In this document: in pieces, positions 1 to 12,000 of the stretch
Layout: every line of letters starts with the position of its first letter
How positions within the stretch are numbered: position 1 is the stretch's first letter
Source: Quillaja saponaria
Taxonomy: Eukaryota; Streptophyta; Magnoliopsida; Fabales; Quillajaceae
Length of the DNA: 64,000 nucleotides
Assembly: GCA_029379385.1 (NCBI GenBank)
Contig: CM055612.1
Location: 12,958,001-13,022,000, forward strand
Reading direction: 5' to 3'
Notes under the pieces: model-generated
Seen by the model: only the letters and a program-made list of their open reading frames with translations
Database searches by the model: none
What the model was told of the DNA's origin: nothing
Program-made: the position numbers and the translations under genes

Positions 1-304
1 AAACAAGTATATTATTTTCGTAAAACTTTTGATCGTGTATCGTAATTCTCATGAGGTAATGCTTCGTACATTCTAGATAGGAAAAAGACACTTACATAAT
101 CCCCTTAACTGTATGAATTTGGTTGTGTCTGAAGATGGCATGAAAAGAACATTTGATCAAACCAACTATGGAAGAAGATGAATACATTCAGTTGACTTAG
201 TGAGCAGCTCAGTTGATGGGTTCAATTTATCAATATATGAAGGTTCAGTTGACTAACTTCTAAAACATTTGTTGTACTAAAGCATCCCTCTAAGCAGTCT
301 ATTG
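1..304. other. Flank of first hAT element, no gene seen
   Basis: AT-rich sequence in which I see no coding region or RNA gene. Its last eight bases (297-304, GTCTATTG) are the left target-site duplication of the hAT element that follows. Confidence 0.6.
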
Positions 305-1509
305 TAGGCCTGGGCATTTCGGATCACTACCCGACCCACCGACCTATGCCGACCTGATGATTTTTTGGTTTCAGTCAATTTTATCCTATAGTCGGTAGCC
401 CTAGGGTATTCAGATTTTCTACTGACGGCTTTAGGTTATATGTCGACCTTTTTTAAAACCCGATGTTAAACTCGAACCCCACCGACTCTAATTAAACTTT
501 CCTTTTATTCTACACCTAAGCCCAATTCCTCATTTACCCAACCCAAACTCCCAACTCTCAATTTTAAATCTCATTGACCAATGACCACTGTCCCTCTCGG
601 CCTCTTAGCACAAATCTCTCCCTCAATCTCTAGTATCCCTAAGTCCCTCTCCCACTCAGCCTACACTCTACATAGTATAGCCAAACAAACTCACCTCCTA
701 CGTGTCAGACCCCCACGATGGCAATTTCTAGTCCTCATGATTTCTGGCTCCTGTAAGGCTGCAATAGTTGCTGGACCATGGAGTTCTTGCCCTTGGAAAG
801 TTGAAGATTCCTCTAGGCTCTAATATCATCCATTTCTGTAGATCCTACCATCTTGGTGTGTATTTGTCCTTATTCTTCTAGCAACCACTTTGTGCGTGCA
901 TAAATAGGAATCTGTTGCCTTTTTAATTTGAAAAATGTTATGGGATTATCGAATCCCAATTACATGTACAGACTTCACTTACTATAAGAATTCTTAATAT
1001 TGAAAAATGATATGGGATAACATGTAAACTAGAATTCTTTTGCTATATGAGTTCTCAATGTTATATTGTTACTCAGCTTCTTTTGTTATTCTATTTCCAT
1101 GTCCACAACATATAATTTTTCAATGTAATCAATTGATTCTAGTAGTACTGTGTATATAATTTTTCACATGCTCCTTATGAGTTCTTACAAACCAAACATG
1201 TTTCCAGAAAATAAAGAAATTGAAAATGAACCATTTGCTGACTTCTTGATTGCATGCTTTACATTTGCATAATCTTTCGAAGAGGTGATATTTGCTGACT
1301 TGTTGGATTATAGCATAAGTAGCTTCTTCTTTTTTTTTTAGACATTGATCTTTTCATTATTGTATTTGCGTACTTATGTTTTTGAATCTGCATATTTATG
1401 TTGAATTCGCATCTTTATGTTTCTGAATCTATATTTATGTTTCTAAATCTGAATCTGAGTATTTATGTTTCTAAATCTGCGTATTATGTAAATGTCAGCT
1501 TTTACAACA

Positions 1510-3590
1510 ATGGAGAATGATTTGAATATTTCAAGTCATGGTTTTGTTGAAATTGAAGATAATGCAACTTCAACGTTTATTAAGGAAACATCAACTAAAT
1601 ATATTAATCTTAAGAAATCAGCCAAATTGGAAAAGTTCATGAAACTGAAAAAATCAAATGTATAGAAACATTTTGGTGTAATTATAGAAAGTCTAGATGA
1701 AGAATGTCCTTTGGCTGCATGTAAGTATTATGTGAAGCGTATAAAGTGCCATAGTAAGAACCATGGACTAAGCAGTTTGTCTAACTACTTGGCAAAATGT
1801 ATGAAGTATCAACTTAGCCTTTGGCAAAAAGGTTAAAAACAATTAGGGTGGGGGCCAAAAAATGGTGGGGCTGAAGGAGATAATATGGGAAAAAATAAGT
1901 TACCTTCAGTTGCTTATAGTGATAAGGATGTTAGGAGGGCTATAGTGGTTTCCATAATATATGGTGAGTTGCTGTTTAGCATGTAGAGAGCTATGCCTTT
2001 CGTTTTTTGTTGTCTGACATTATATCCTATTTTCGGCCTCCATCCCGAACAACGATTGCTAGGGATATATATCCAACTTACTTGGATGAAAAGTTGGAGT
2101 TGAAATTTTTGTTTATAAGGACAAAAGCAAAGAGTTTGCCTTACGACTGACACATGGACTTCAACTCAAAATCTGAATTATATGAGTCTGACTGCACTTT
2201 ATATTGATAATGATTGGAAACTTAAAAAAGGAATTTTGAACTTTTGTTTGATTGATAGTCATAAGAGTAAGCAAACAAGGAAGATGATAGAGAAGCATCT
2301 TGCGAATTGGGGAATTGGGAGAGTTTTTACAATCATAAGTTGACAATGCCTATACAAATGAGATTGCCCTTAATTACTTGAAGATAAAATTGAATATATA
2401 AGGTAAGGCAATTTTAGAGGGTGAGTATATGCAGGTTAGATGTTGTGCTCACATACTAAACTTGATTGTATTTGATGAATTGAAAGAGGTTCACCCTTCC
2501 ATTACTACAATCCAAAATGTTGTGAGCTATGTTAGATCATCTCCTGCAAGGCAAGCTAAATTTAAGGTAGCAGTAGAGAATGAGAAGGTACCTTCTAAAG
2601 GTTTAGTTTGCCTTGATGTTCTAACAAGATGGAACTCTACCTATTTGATGCTAGATAATGTTCTAAAGTTTCAAACTGCTTTTGAGAGGTTAGAAAAAGA
2701 TGATGAAGGGTATAAGGTTTGGTTTAAGAAGGGTGACAAAGAGAAGGAGAATGACAAGGAGAAAGCCGACAAGATTGGTCCTCCTATGTATGAGGATTGG
2801 GAGAATGTAAGGGTTTTCATAGAGTTTCTTAAAATTTTCTATGATATAACTCTTAATTTCTTTAGCACATTGCATGTAACATCAAATACATGTTATCATA
2901 GAATTGGATTAGTAGAAGCTGAATCGAAATCTTAGTGTTCAAGCTCAAACCCTATTTTGTAGTCTATGACATATAGCATAATGAAGAAATATGATAAGTA
3001 TTACGGGTAAGCTAGATTTGATTAATCTTATAATTTATGTAGCAATTGTTCTTGATCCCAGGTTTAAACTTGAATATGTCCAATGGACTTTTGATGAGGT
3101 TTATGATACAATCACATTCATGTATATGTGTATGAGGGTTTGAGAATCATTGACTAGGTTGTATGTTTCTTATAATTTGGGGGTTATAAAGAAAAATGAG
3201 GAATTAACTAGTGAAAGTGAAGAGTCTCATTCGGATATTGGTGTTTCAAACCCTGCTGACCCTCTTACATACAGAATCATGTCTTGGAAATCAAGCAAAA
3301 GGGCAAGATTAAATGCAAAAGTTAAAACAGAAGTAAACTTGTATTTAGAAGAGCAAATAATTGATCCAGGTGAAGATTTTGACATTTTACTTTGGTGGAA
3401 AGAAAATGCAATAAGTACAAGATTCTCTCAATGATTGATCAGGATGTGTTAGCAACCCATGTCTACAGTTGCCTCTGAACCACTTTTCAGCACTGGTGGA
3501 TGTGTGATTGATTGTTTTAGGGGTTCTTTGTCTCCAAAATTGTAGAAGGACTTATTTGCTTAGAAAGTTGGTTGTCTCCATGCATATTCA
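1510..3590 (+). pseudogene. hAT transposase pseudogene (BED finger to C-terminal dimerisation domain)
   Basis: All parts of a plant hAT transposase are recognisable in order but broken. Around 1650-1800 there is a decayed BED zinc finger: the tryptophan expected before HFGV is a TAG stop, and one finger cysteine appears replaced. Around 2140-2340 is the catalytic-domain segment (TQNLNYMSLTALYIDND, then WKLKKGILNFCLID). From 2429 to 2935 is the best preserved block, with RCCAHILNLIV and TRWNSTYLMLDNVL, typical of the RNase H-like core. At 3150-3434 and onward to about 3560 is the C-terminal hAT dimerisation region (DILLWWKENA, then STVASEPLFSTGG and a SLSPKL block). Frameshifts and stops between blocks rule out a functional product. 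It is related to, but distinct from, the copy at 29888-31998. Confidence 0.88.
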
Positions 3591-4357
3591 TTATTGAGAC
3601 TAATGGTGTATTGGAGAATCTAATGGGTTCACTATCCATTGAAGGAGGTATGCATGAATTGCTTGTTTTTGTAGGTTAGGTTTTTAATATGCTATTGAAG
3701 TATGCTAATACTATTTTATTTATGTTGTAGAAACTTCATCTTCAGTGGCAGAATCTGAAGCACTGCCTAATATTGTTGAATAGTTTCAAGTGTACATATA
3801 CTTTATCTTTATTATCTATCAATTTTATTATATTATTAGTTCAAAATATGTATTATTTTTAAATTAACCTATTCAATTTCGATTACAGATTTGGATAATG
3901 ATATTGAAAGAAATGATGTGGCTAAAGCTTGAACTTGAAGATTTACAAGATCCTGATTCTTGCATATGGATTTTAAACTTTTTTTTTTTATTGAAGTTTT
4001 TGTTTCTGAATTATGTTGTTAGATTGTAGTTTATGTTTCTGCTTTTGGATTGTGAAACTTTATTTGTTATTTGTTATGAATTGCTTGTATGTTTGTGAAT
4101 TTGGAAGGTTGCTGGGTTTATGTGTTTTATGTTGTGAGGATTGAGGAATGATGTGTTTTAGGGTTTATGTGTTTTATGTTGCGAGGTTGAGAGGGTTTGT
4201 GTTTATGTAATTATGTTGATACTTTGATATAGCAGGTCAGCAAGATGTAGGAATAAAGGAATATGAAGGTTCTTTTCATGTGAATTGTGATGGCAGATTA
4301 GCAAGAAAACAAAAAATTAAATACATATGCCCGTCCCAAATCCCATGTTCAATTTGG

Positions 4358-4398
<41 letters not shown>
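4358..4398 (+). repeat. A tract, 41 bases
   Basis: Uninterrupted run of 41 adenines inside the right subterminal part of the first hAT element. It is probably a polymorphic mononucleotide repeat. Confidence 0.9.
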
Positions 4399-4400
<2 letters not shown>

Positions 4401-4696
4401 ATTACTGGGGTAAGAATTAATTGTATGTTGAAAAGGCTCAAATAAAGCTCAATTTTATTAGAAATTGCAAAAACAAGAAGTTAAAAAAATAAATAAACAT
4501 AACTTGGACCTCAAATTTGTGAGGCCCAACCTAACTTCTAAAACCGGAACCTGAAACAGATTAACCCGAAATTTAACACTCTCAGTCAATGTTGAATTTG
4601 AAGCCCATTCGGCTTCGGACGAGTATCTATATTATGAACCCGACAAAGTCCATTCATTTTAAAATTTCCCAAACCCGACCTTCCCCACCCAATGCA

Positions 4697-4750
4697 CACC
4701 TAGTCTATTGTGAACTAGTGTCGCACCTAGTCTATTGTGAACTAGTGTCG
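4697..4750. repeat. 27-bp perfect tandem duplication across the hAT right end
   Basis: Positions 4697-4723 and 4724-4750 are identical 27-base units. The unit contains the last six bases of the hAT element, its right target-site duplication and 13 bases of host flank. The duplication must therefore have formed after the transposon inserted. Confidence 0.9.
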
Positions 4751-7606
4751 ACAGTTTCCAAACAATAATAAAATAAAATATATTACTAATAGGCAAATTA
4801 GTTTACTGATTTTTGTATTTATATGTTTGAATATTGTAATATATTATGTTTAATGTGAAATGACTTTTAATATTATATTTTAGAAGTTCATTTTTTTTAG
4901 TTGATGTTACCAAGAATTTCTTTGTTACCAATATTTTTTTATTTTTTTTTTCATTCTAGTTCAGACATGTGATAATCTTTTGAATGGGCGTTTAAAATTT
5001 GGTATTTGTTATGATACCGTTTTGAATATAATGAGTTTTTCACTTGAATCGGTTCATATGGATGACTTGTATTATAGATAAGAATTCAATAAGCAACTCA
5101 CGCCAAAAATAAAATGGGGAAAGTGAGCGTAAGTCTTGATCTAATATAGAAGAAACTACATTGTTGACTGTCTAAGGGATCCTCTTGTGAAGGATTTTAA
5201 GTGGGACGGTGGGACCTTCAATGCTGGAACTTTGAAATCAATTGAAGAAATTTTACAACAAAAGAAGCAATAGTAGTGGGTTTGGTTAGTTAAAATCATG
5301 AAAAGAAGCAAATTATAGTTGACAGTTATGACTTTTAGAAGCTTATGTGCATGTTATTACCTACACTCAATATTTTCTAATACCATTTGCTTATATTTTT
5401 AATTTACTGTTAGTGACGCATATTTTATGTATATTTATGTAGAAAGAACCAAAGGTGAAAGAGTTTTGATGCAAGACTTTTTTCAACTTAAGATAGATTG
5501 GCATTTATATCTGGGAAAAAATGTACTAATGGAAAACAAGTTCAACTTCATAGTAATGTTGTTAAGGAATTATAAAAGATTGGTGAATCAGGTATGGATG
5601 ATATTAGCATCGTTGAGATAAATCATTTAATCTCCATCAACCAAACTCAAACTTGAAACACCGGGCATGTAAGAAAAATTGCTAAATTGGTGATGTGAAG
5701 TATATATAAGAGCATTAGTGGGTTTGGTGATAAGTTGGTGGATGTTAATGGTAAGAGCAATCAGGAGATGATATCAACTCGAAGAAAAAGGAGAAGGAGA
5801 TTGAAAAACAAGTAGATCTCTTACCATGTCAGAGAAAGCAAAGGCAGCTAGGATGATTTCAAAAAATGATGGATATGTGGACATGTTTTGGCGATTCACA
5901 TATGAACATAGGCTTGCTTTTGTGAGAGAGTTGCTGAAGGAATCTTGAAATTTTTCTTTATGATTTCTATATTTCTCTTAGTTTGTTAGAATTGATTCAA
6001 TATAAAATTTATTCGTTGTTTTGAATTTTAGTATGGTTTCTTAATTTGATTTCTTCTTGGATTTGTCGAACTCATTTCCATATTTTTTTTATATTTCTTT
6101 TTTGTACATTGCGAGTTCTCGAATTTGGCACTAAAGGGTGAGAGACATGTACCAACCACTTGATCTAAGCTTTTGTTAGTAAACTTTGCATACTTTGAAT
6201 TTATGAATTTGCAGTCAATTCTAGAGGCTTTGAATTTATTTATGAATTCAATTTTAATTTCTATCATTGTTGTTAAACCATTGAAATATAACGTAGAGAC
6301 AGGAGCAATATGCCACGCTTTATTTCTAAACACTTTCCTTCTCAAGTTTATAGAAATTGCTATTTATGATACCAGAGTTGCTCAAATAAATATTGTTTTG
6401 AATTTTTGGATAAAATCCTATGAATTAGAGGATTAAATACACATTTTTCATTTCAAGGGTAAATTGTTGAAACTTTTTTAAAAATAATTTATGAAGAAAT
6501 GATAGAAAAATGGCAATTTATATGTTTACATGTTTTCTTTTACATCAAGAATAATATTGTCCAAATTGTAATAAAGCTTCTCACCCAATAAAATGTGATA
6601 TTGCACTAGACACTTGGTTAGGATAATTCAGTCATATACTATAAATTATCTGGTCATACACCAAACACCGGATATGATAAGTGATTATTTACAAATATTC
6701 TAGTTGTTATTAATCCTTACAAGATATCTTATCTTATTGCATATGTGCTGCCAAATATTGCCTAAGCTGATAATGGAAGGGAGATATTTTTTTAAGGACG
6801 GGGAGACACTAAGTTCATTGTTTTTTCCTCTTACTACTTGAGTTTAACCTTATTAAATGGATTAAAAACAACTATTCAAAATGACAATGATGTGTAGGGG
6901 CTATCGCCCTAGTTTTCTCCTTTTTCTCTCCAAGTTCTCTTAAAAAAAAAAAAATTTGTTTAGGTGCTGCCATAATACTTTTTCTTGGCAGCAACCCCTA
7001 AATCAAACTACTTCCTATTATTTCTTCTATTTTTAGATAAATTGATCTTAGATTTGTACTATTTCTTTTATTTTTAAATAAACTTATCTTATATATGCAG
7101 ATCTTTGAGTTTCTTGTGATATCCCAAATTGAATTTTTGTTTCTCTCTCGTTGGGAGTATATGGTTTTCCTTAGTTGGAAGTTTTTATGTTTCCGATTCA
7201 ATGTATCTCTTTTCTAATGAGAGATTCCAATCTAGTGTTTTATTTGAACCATCGCTCTTGGATTGCTAAAACTCTTGGATTGCTAAAACACATAAAGTGG
7301 AGATCTCAAATTGTAAAAATACTTTGTCATTGACTTTATATGGCGATACCCATAGTATATTAAGGACTATAGTGAAATTATATATTCTAGATATTGGAAA
7401 AAAGTTATAGTTTATATTGTGATATTAGATCGTGAAGTATTTCTATCGATTTCTTCTGTTGTGAGTGTCGTTTGACTCTTGTGTTAATAACAATTCTCAT
7501 TTTATTTCTAAAAAAGTAAAAAAACTTATAATTGGATTGGAGAGAAAACAGAGGCTAATGTGGCAAGTAGTTTGGGATGTTTGGTTATAAGAACAAGAGT
7601 ATAATG
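4751..7606. other. AT-rich intergenic region with unidentified coding-like scraps
   Basis: No confident gene. Between about 5170 and 5948 there are short plus-strand stretches with protein-like composition. One contains RDPLVKDFKWDGGTF (about 5178-5222) and another contains MISKNDGYVDMFWRF (about 5852-5896) and ends at a TGA near 5948. I do not recognise either. They could be remnants of an unknown gene or of a transposon protein. Elsewhere the region is simple AT-rich sequence. Confidence 0.35.
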
Positions 7607-8309
7607 CAATGTTTAAAAGATTGGACTGAATCGGTCAAGGTTTCAGTTTGGTTCAATAGTCGATCGAACAAGGTTTCAGTTTGGTTCAGTTTTCATACCT
7701 GTTTGGGAGCTTGAATCATTCAAAACTGATCAAATCCACCTAAACCCTTTAAAACCTGTGACCCGATGCCCATTTTATGTAACCTTCATGGTCTCTATTT
7801 ATTAAAAATAAAAAATAAAATAGAGAACACAAAGCCTCAACCATTAAGCCGAATGCAATTTTTCGTTAGCTTAGTTGGTATTGAATGTATTTGTAAGGTA
7901 AAAATGTTCCAATTTCTTTTCTTTTCTTTTACATATTTTAATAAAATTTCATATTTAATCTATTTTTTTATTTATATTATTTATATCTATCATTTTCATA
8001 TCTAAATAAATAGATTAAAATGATATAAGTAATATCATATATGCTAGCAAGCTTGTTTATTTATTTTTATTTTTTAATAAATTATTCGTTGTTGATTCAG
8101 AGATAATGATTTAAAAATAAATTAAAAATATAAATAAAATAAATAATATCAAATATAATAATTGCAAGTATGGTTATATTATGTATAATCTTAAATAAAA
8201 AAATATATTTATAACTTTATTTAGTTCATCGACCAATCTCAGTTGAACTAAAGATTCAAAAATTAATAAATTTTGTATGTCAATCATAAGTTTTATTTTT
8301 AGAACACTG
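7607..8309. mobile_element. Possible non-autonomous DNA element (about 0.7 kb)
   Basis: The left end reads CAATGTTTAAAAGA. The right end, inverted, reads CAGTGTTCTAAAAA, an imperfect terminal inverted repeat. Next to both ends are GGTTCA/GTTGAAC-like motifs of the kind seen in short plant TIR elements. I could not find a matching target-site duplication and see no coding capacity, so the exact ends are uncertain. Confidence 0.4.
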
Positions 8310-9086
8310 GTTCATTGGTACTAAAAAGGGGAAGTAAGAAGGCGAGTTGGTGAACTAATTCCTCCCCCTCAAATCAATCCTTCCCACGCTTGAATCCCGA
8401 AATTGACCCTTGAAACAACTTTTTCATGTTCTTTGTGTACATTGGAAAGGATATAATTTCTAGACAACTTGAGACGCAAAACCTTAGCGGCACAATCAAT
8501 TCTAGGCATTTTACCATGTACATCTCGACAATGCCGTAGAAGCAAATTAAATCCTGGACATTATTTGACATTTCCTAAATAAATATGGAGCTCATTGAGT
8601 AAGAAAATCTTAAAAAGCATTAATCTTTTTCTTTTCTTTTTTTTTTTCCTTTTTTTTTTTTTTTTTGATAAGAAAAGCATTAATCATTTAGACTCAATCA
8701 AAGAGTAAAGTGGAATTAAATCATCTCCAGGCAAACACAGCTGGTAGTGACATATTTAACATTTTGTATTAAGCTTGTGCCAATTTGTAAACTACAAAAG
8801 AAAGTGGTACAATACAGAGAAATCATCAGTTCGCTATCTACTACCAGCCCAAAAAATGCCTCTATTATCCATAGAATATTACAACACATCCACACCCGCT
8901 ATAATACACGAAAAAAATGACATTTCATCTGAACTTCCCCCACTAGAAAAAAGGAAACAATGCCTCAACGTATGTAACAAAACCCTCTCCCCCTCCGCAA
9001 AGCAAAATTACATGCAAAACTCCTAGTAGGTTGCCTGGATTCCAATAGACTAGTTCCATTGCTCACTTCCCCCAGTTACTTCCATG
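8310..9086. other. 3' flank and probable 3' UTR of the clathrin gene
   Basis: The part nearest the stop codon (about 8770-9086) should be 3' UTR of the minus-strand clathrin gene. Read on that strand it is T-rich, with TTGTA-type and AATAAT-like motifs, but no unambiguous poly(A) signal can be fixed by eye. A T-rich simple tract (about 8625-8667) lies beyond. Nothing else is recognised. Confidence 0.4.
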
Positions 9087-12000
9087 TCAGTAGCTGCTGC
9101 CCATTGGTGGCATGCCAAAAGGTGGCATACCTAGTCCACCCATTGGAGGGGGAGGAGCAAAACCACCTCCCATACCTGGGCCTCCCATTCCCGGCATTGG
9201 TGGTGCAGGCAAAGCAAGAGGCAGCAACTGGGCATACATGTTCTGCAAAAAAAAAAATTACTTTCATTTGGTACTTTTTCACAGCGAAGAGAGAATGTCA
9301 TTTGAAGTGCACAGATGGAAATCATCAATGCCAGTGAATGATGATTCAAGCAAAGTATTCACAGCACCCCAGCAAAACCAGAACAAAAATTAAATTGGTA
9401 AGTCAACAAAAAAGTGCCCTAGAAATTAGTTACCTGCTGTGCAATAACTTCCTTTTCTTCATTTTCTTTAGCCTTCACCTCATTGAGAGACTCAATTTTG
9501 TCCTTCACAAGTTCATCAACTTTGCTGGTGTATTCACGGATGAACTAGAAATAAAGAGAAAGAAAAAGTTGATGTGAAAAAAGAGCCAATATTTACCACC
9601 AAACAGGCATGAAGATAGAAGGAGGACATCCAGTTCAATTAGCTTTACTTTAAATATATGATGGAAGCCCAAAAGTAAAGAAAGTGAGCAAACATGACTT
9701 GGCGTAGATAAGATACACATAACCTAGGCTAGACATCATTTTCATTTTGCACCCTTTCTAATTGAGGGTAAGGGTAGGCATCAGGGTGGAAGAAGTTCAT
9801 CCCATCCATCATTCAGTGTTATCTGAAGCCATGGTTATTGATTGTAGACTTAATTTAGTAATACTCAACTATATGCAACATTCCAACTAACTTTTGCCAG
9901 CAAAGGTGGGATTGATCAAGTCTTCAGGATACCACTTATAAGTTAAAATCAGATAAGAGGTTCTTTTCCTCTCTTCACTTTTTTCTTTTTTCTTTTTTTT
10001 TTTTTTTTTCTTGTGCGAGGTAAGAGCAGGGTGGGAGTCTGGGGGTACTAGACAAATTTAAGCCCTAGATTCGTTAACACAAACAGAACATAATTGCCAA
10101 AGTATTTACATGCCTGATATAAGAGCAGTAAAATAGAAGAAATAAATAAGAACCTGTAACAAGTATGGGAAAGCAAAGTCGATCATATTGTTCATCCAGG
10201 CAAGTTCAAGAGCGATGTCAGGACGAATTAAATCATAGCAAACAAAGAGGCATGAAGCAAAGCATTCCTTCTTTCCCTGCACATGCAAATGGATTGAAAA
10301 AGAAAATTAGCATAGTTGTGATTGACAAGGTATATGAACTTATTATTCACTAGGAATACCATCATTACAGGATGAAAATGGTAAGAGAATTAAGATCAGA
10401 GGGGAAAATACTAATACTAAATACAATTGTGTTCTACTCATAAACACATGCAGTCATAGGCCATTTTGATCATCCTTCACATAGTAAGGACTTACCACAA
10501 AGGCCCTCAAATTGAACAACCTGAGTAAGAGATCATTATATAATTGACAACATAAAACGACAAGTAGCGTTGGTGGTTCAAAATTTCTACACATGGCTTA
10601 TAGCCATGAGCTAGCCTAGTCAAAGGTGCAGCAGAAAAAACTACATCAATACTATTAAAGAAAAAGCTAAAGACAAAAGAACAACAAAAAATTCTTGAAG
10701 AAATAAAATTCCCAGCTAATGCCAAATAGTCACCCATATAAATCAAGTTCAACTGGCAGCGTCTCAAGTGAAATCCCATCTTAATTGATTGGCAGTTTTA
10801 ATATTTTATTAGAGGTCCAAACATGTTTTAAACTGGATTAGGTACCTGTTCTATAAAATAAACAAGCAACTCCTCAGCAAGTTCACGGTCACCAGATTGG
10901 GAGGCTGTCTCCATTGCATCTTTGTAAAGGTTATCCTTCTTAGACAATGCAATGGACTGCTTCCACCTGCCTGCTTTCTTGTAGATATAAGCAGCAACAC
11001 GTCTCATCTCAAGAAGCTCATGCTTCTCAATCTGCTTGAGAAAATACCAATCAGGTTCCCACAATTGTAAGTAACAAAAGATAATCACCATCATACAATT
11101 TCAGCTCACCTTCTGTGCAAGCCCTATTTGATCGAAGTTATCATGCATATCAATGGATTCACGCAATCTCTCATAGTCTTCCTCCTGAACATATATCTCA
11201 TTCAAAGCTTCATTCACAGCAGCCACATTGTTGCTCTGAACAGCCACCATGTATGGCTTCACAAGATGCAAGTAACCAGCCTGAAGTACATAAAAACAGA
11301 CAAAATTCATACAGTTAGAGATGGACAACTATTAATAATCCAAGTTTCAATAAAATTTTATGCTTGCATAAGTGATACCTTCCGCATAATGTCAACAACA
11401 CGCGTATGGTCCACACGAAGTGCAAGAACATTGAGCATATCATTAATAAGATCTGGATGTTCCTGCAGGTAAAAGTGCACAGCCTTGTAATATAACTCCA
11501 CATTGGCAACTTTGACTGCGACATCCTTGAATTGCATGTGATCCCATGCTTCAGGGGAATGGTTCATGATGGTAGTTGCAGCATTATCAAACTCATCATA
11601 TTGGATATACAAATAAGTGAGTTCCTTCCAATGCTGCTGTTCGTCACAAGCTCGTATAAGTTTGGGAATATTGAGTCGGGTTGAAAACAGTTTGATATGC
11701 TCCATAAGCTTCTCAGGACGGTATCTAGCATATAAAACTCCCAACTCAGTGAAAATACCCATATGTGCACGTTCTAATCCCAAGCCACTCTCCATGAGAG
11801 ATATTAGCTCATTGAAGCAACCTCTATTTTGGTAATATTCGCTGACCTCTTCCAAGTCATCCACCTATGGAACCCATAAAAACAAAGCTAAAATAAGCAA
11901 ATATAAAACAAAGCTCAAATACATGGTAACAGATAGACTCAGCTTTGAAGCTCATTCATGATAAAGGGATACTTTCTCCAGATGTATTTTCGGCCTCTAT

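Larger units (their letters stand above)
305..4702 (+). mobile_element. hAT-superfamily DNA transposon, degenerate
   Basis: The element is bounded by a perfect 8-bp target-site duplication, GTCTATTG at 297-304 and 4703-4710, the length expected for hAT elements. The ends are imperfect inverted repeats: TAGGCCTGGGCA on the left and TGCACACCTA on the right, which is TAGGTGTGCA when inverted. Both subterminal regions are rich in the degenerate CCGAC-type motifs common in plant hAT ends. Inside lies a broken transposase on the plus strand (about 1510-3590). Length is 4398 bp including a 41-base A tract. It appears immobile because of multiple stops and a diverged right terminus. Confidence 0.88.

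Noticed and set aside
11128..11472. 114-codon plus-strand open frame opposite clathrin exons
   Set aside because: It is a shadow of the conserved minus-strand coding exons, with no family similarity.
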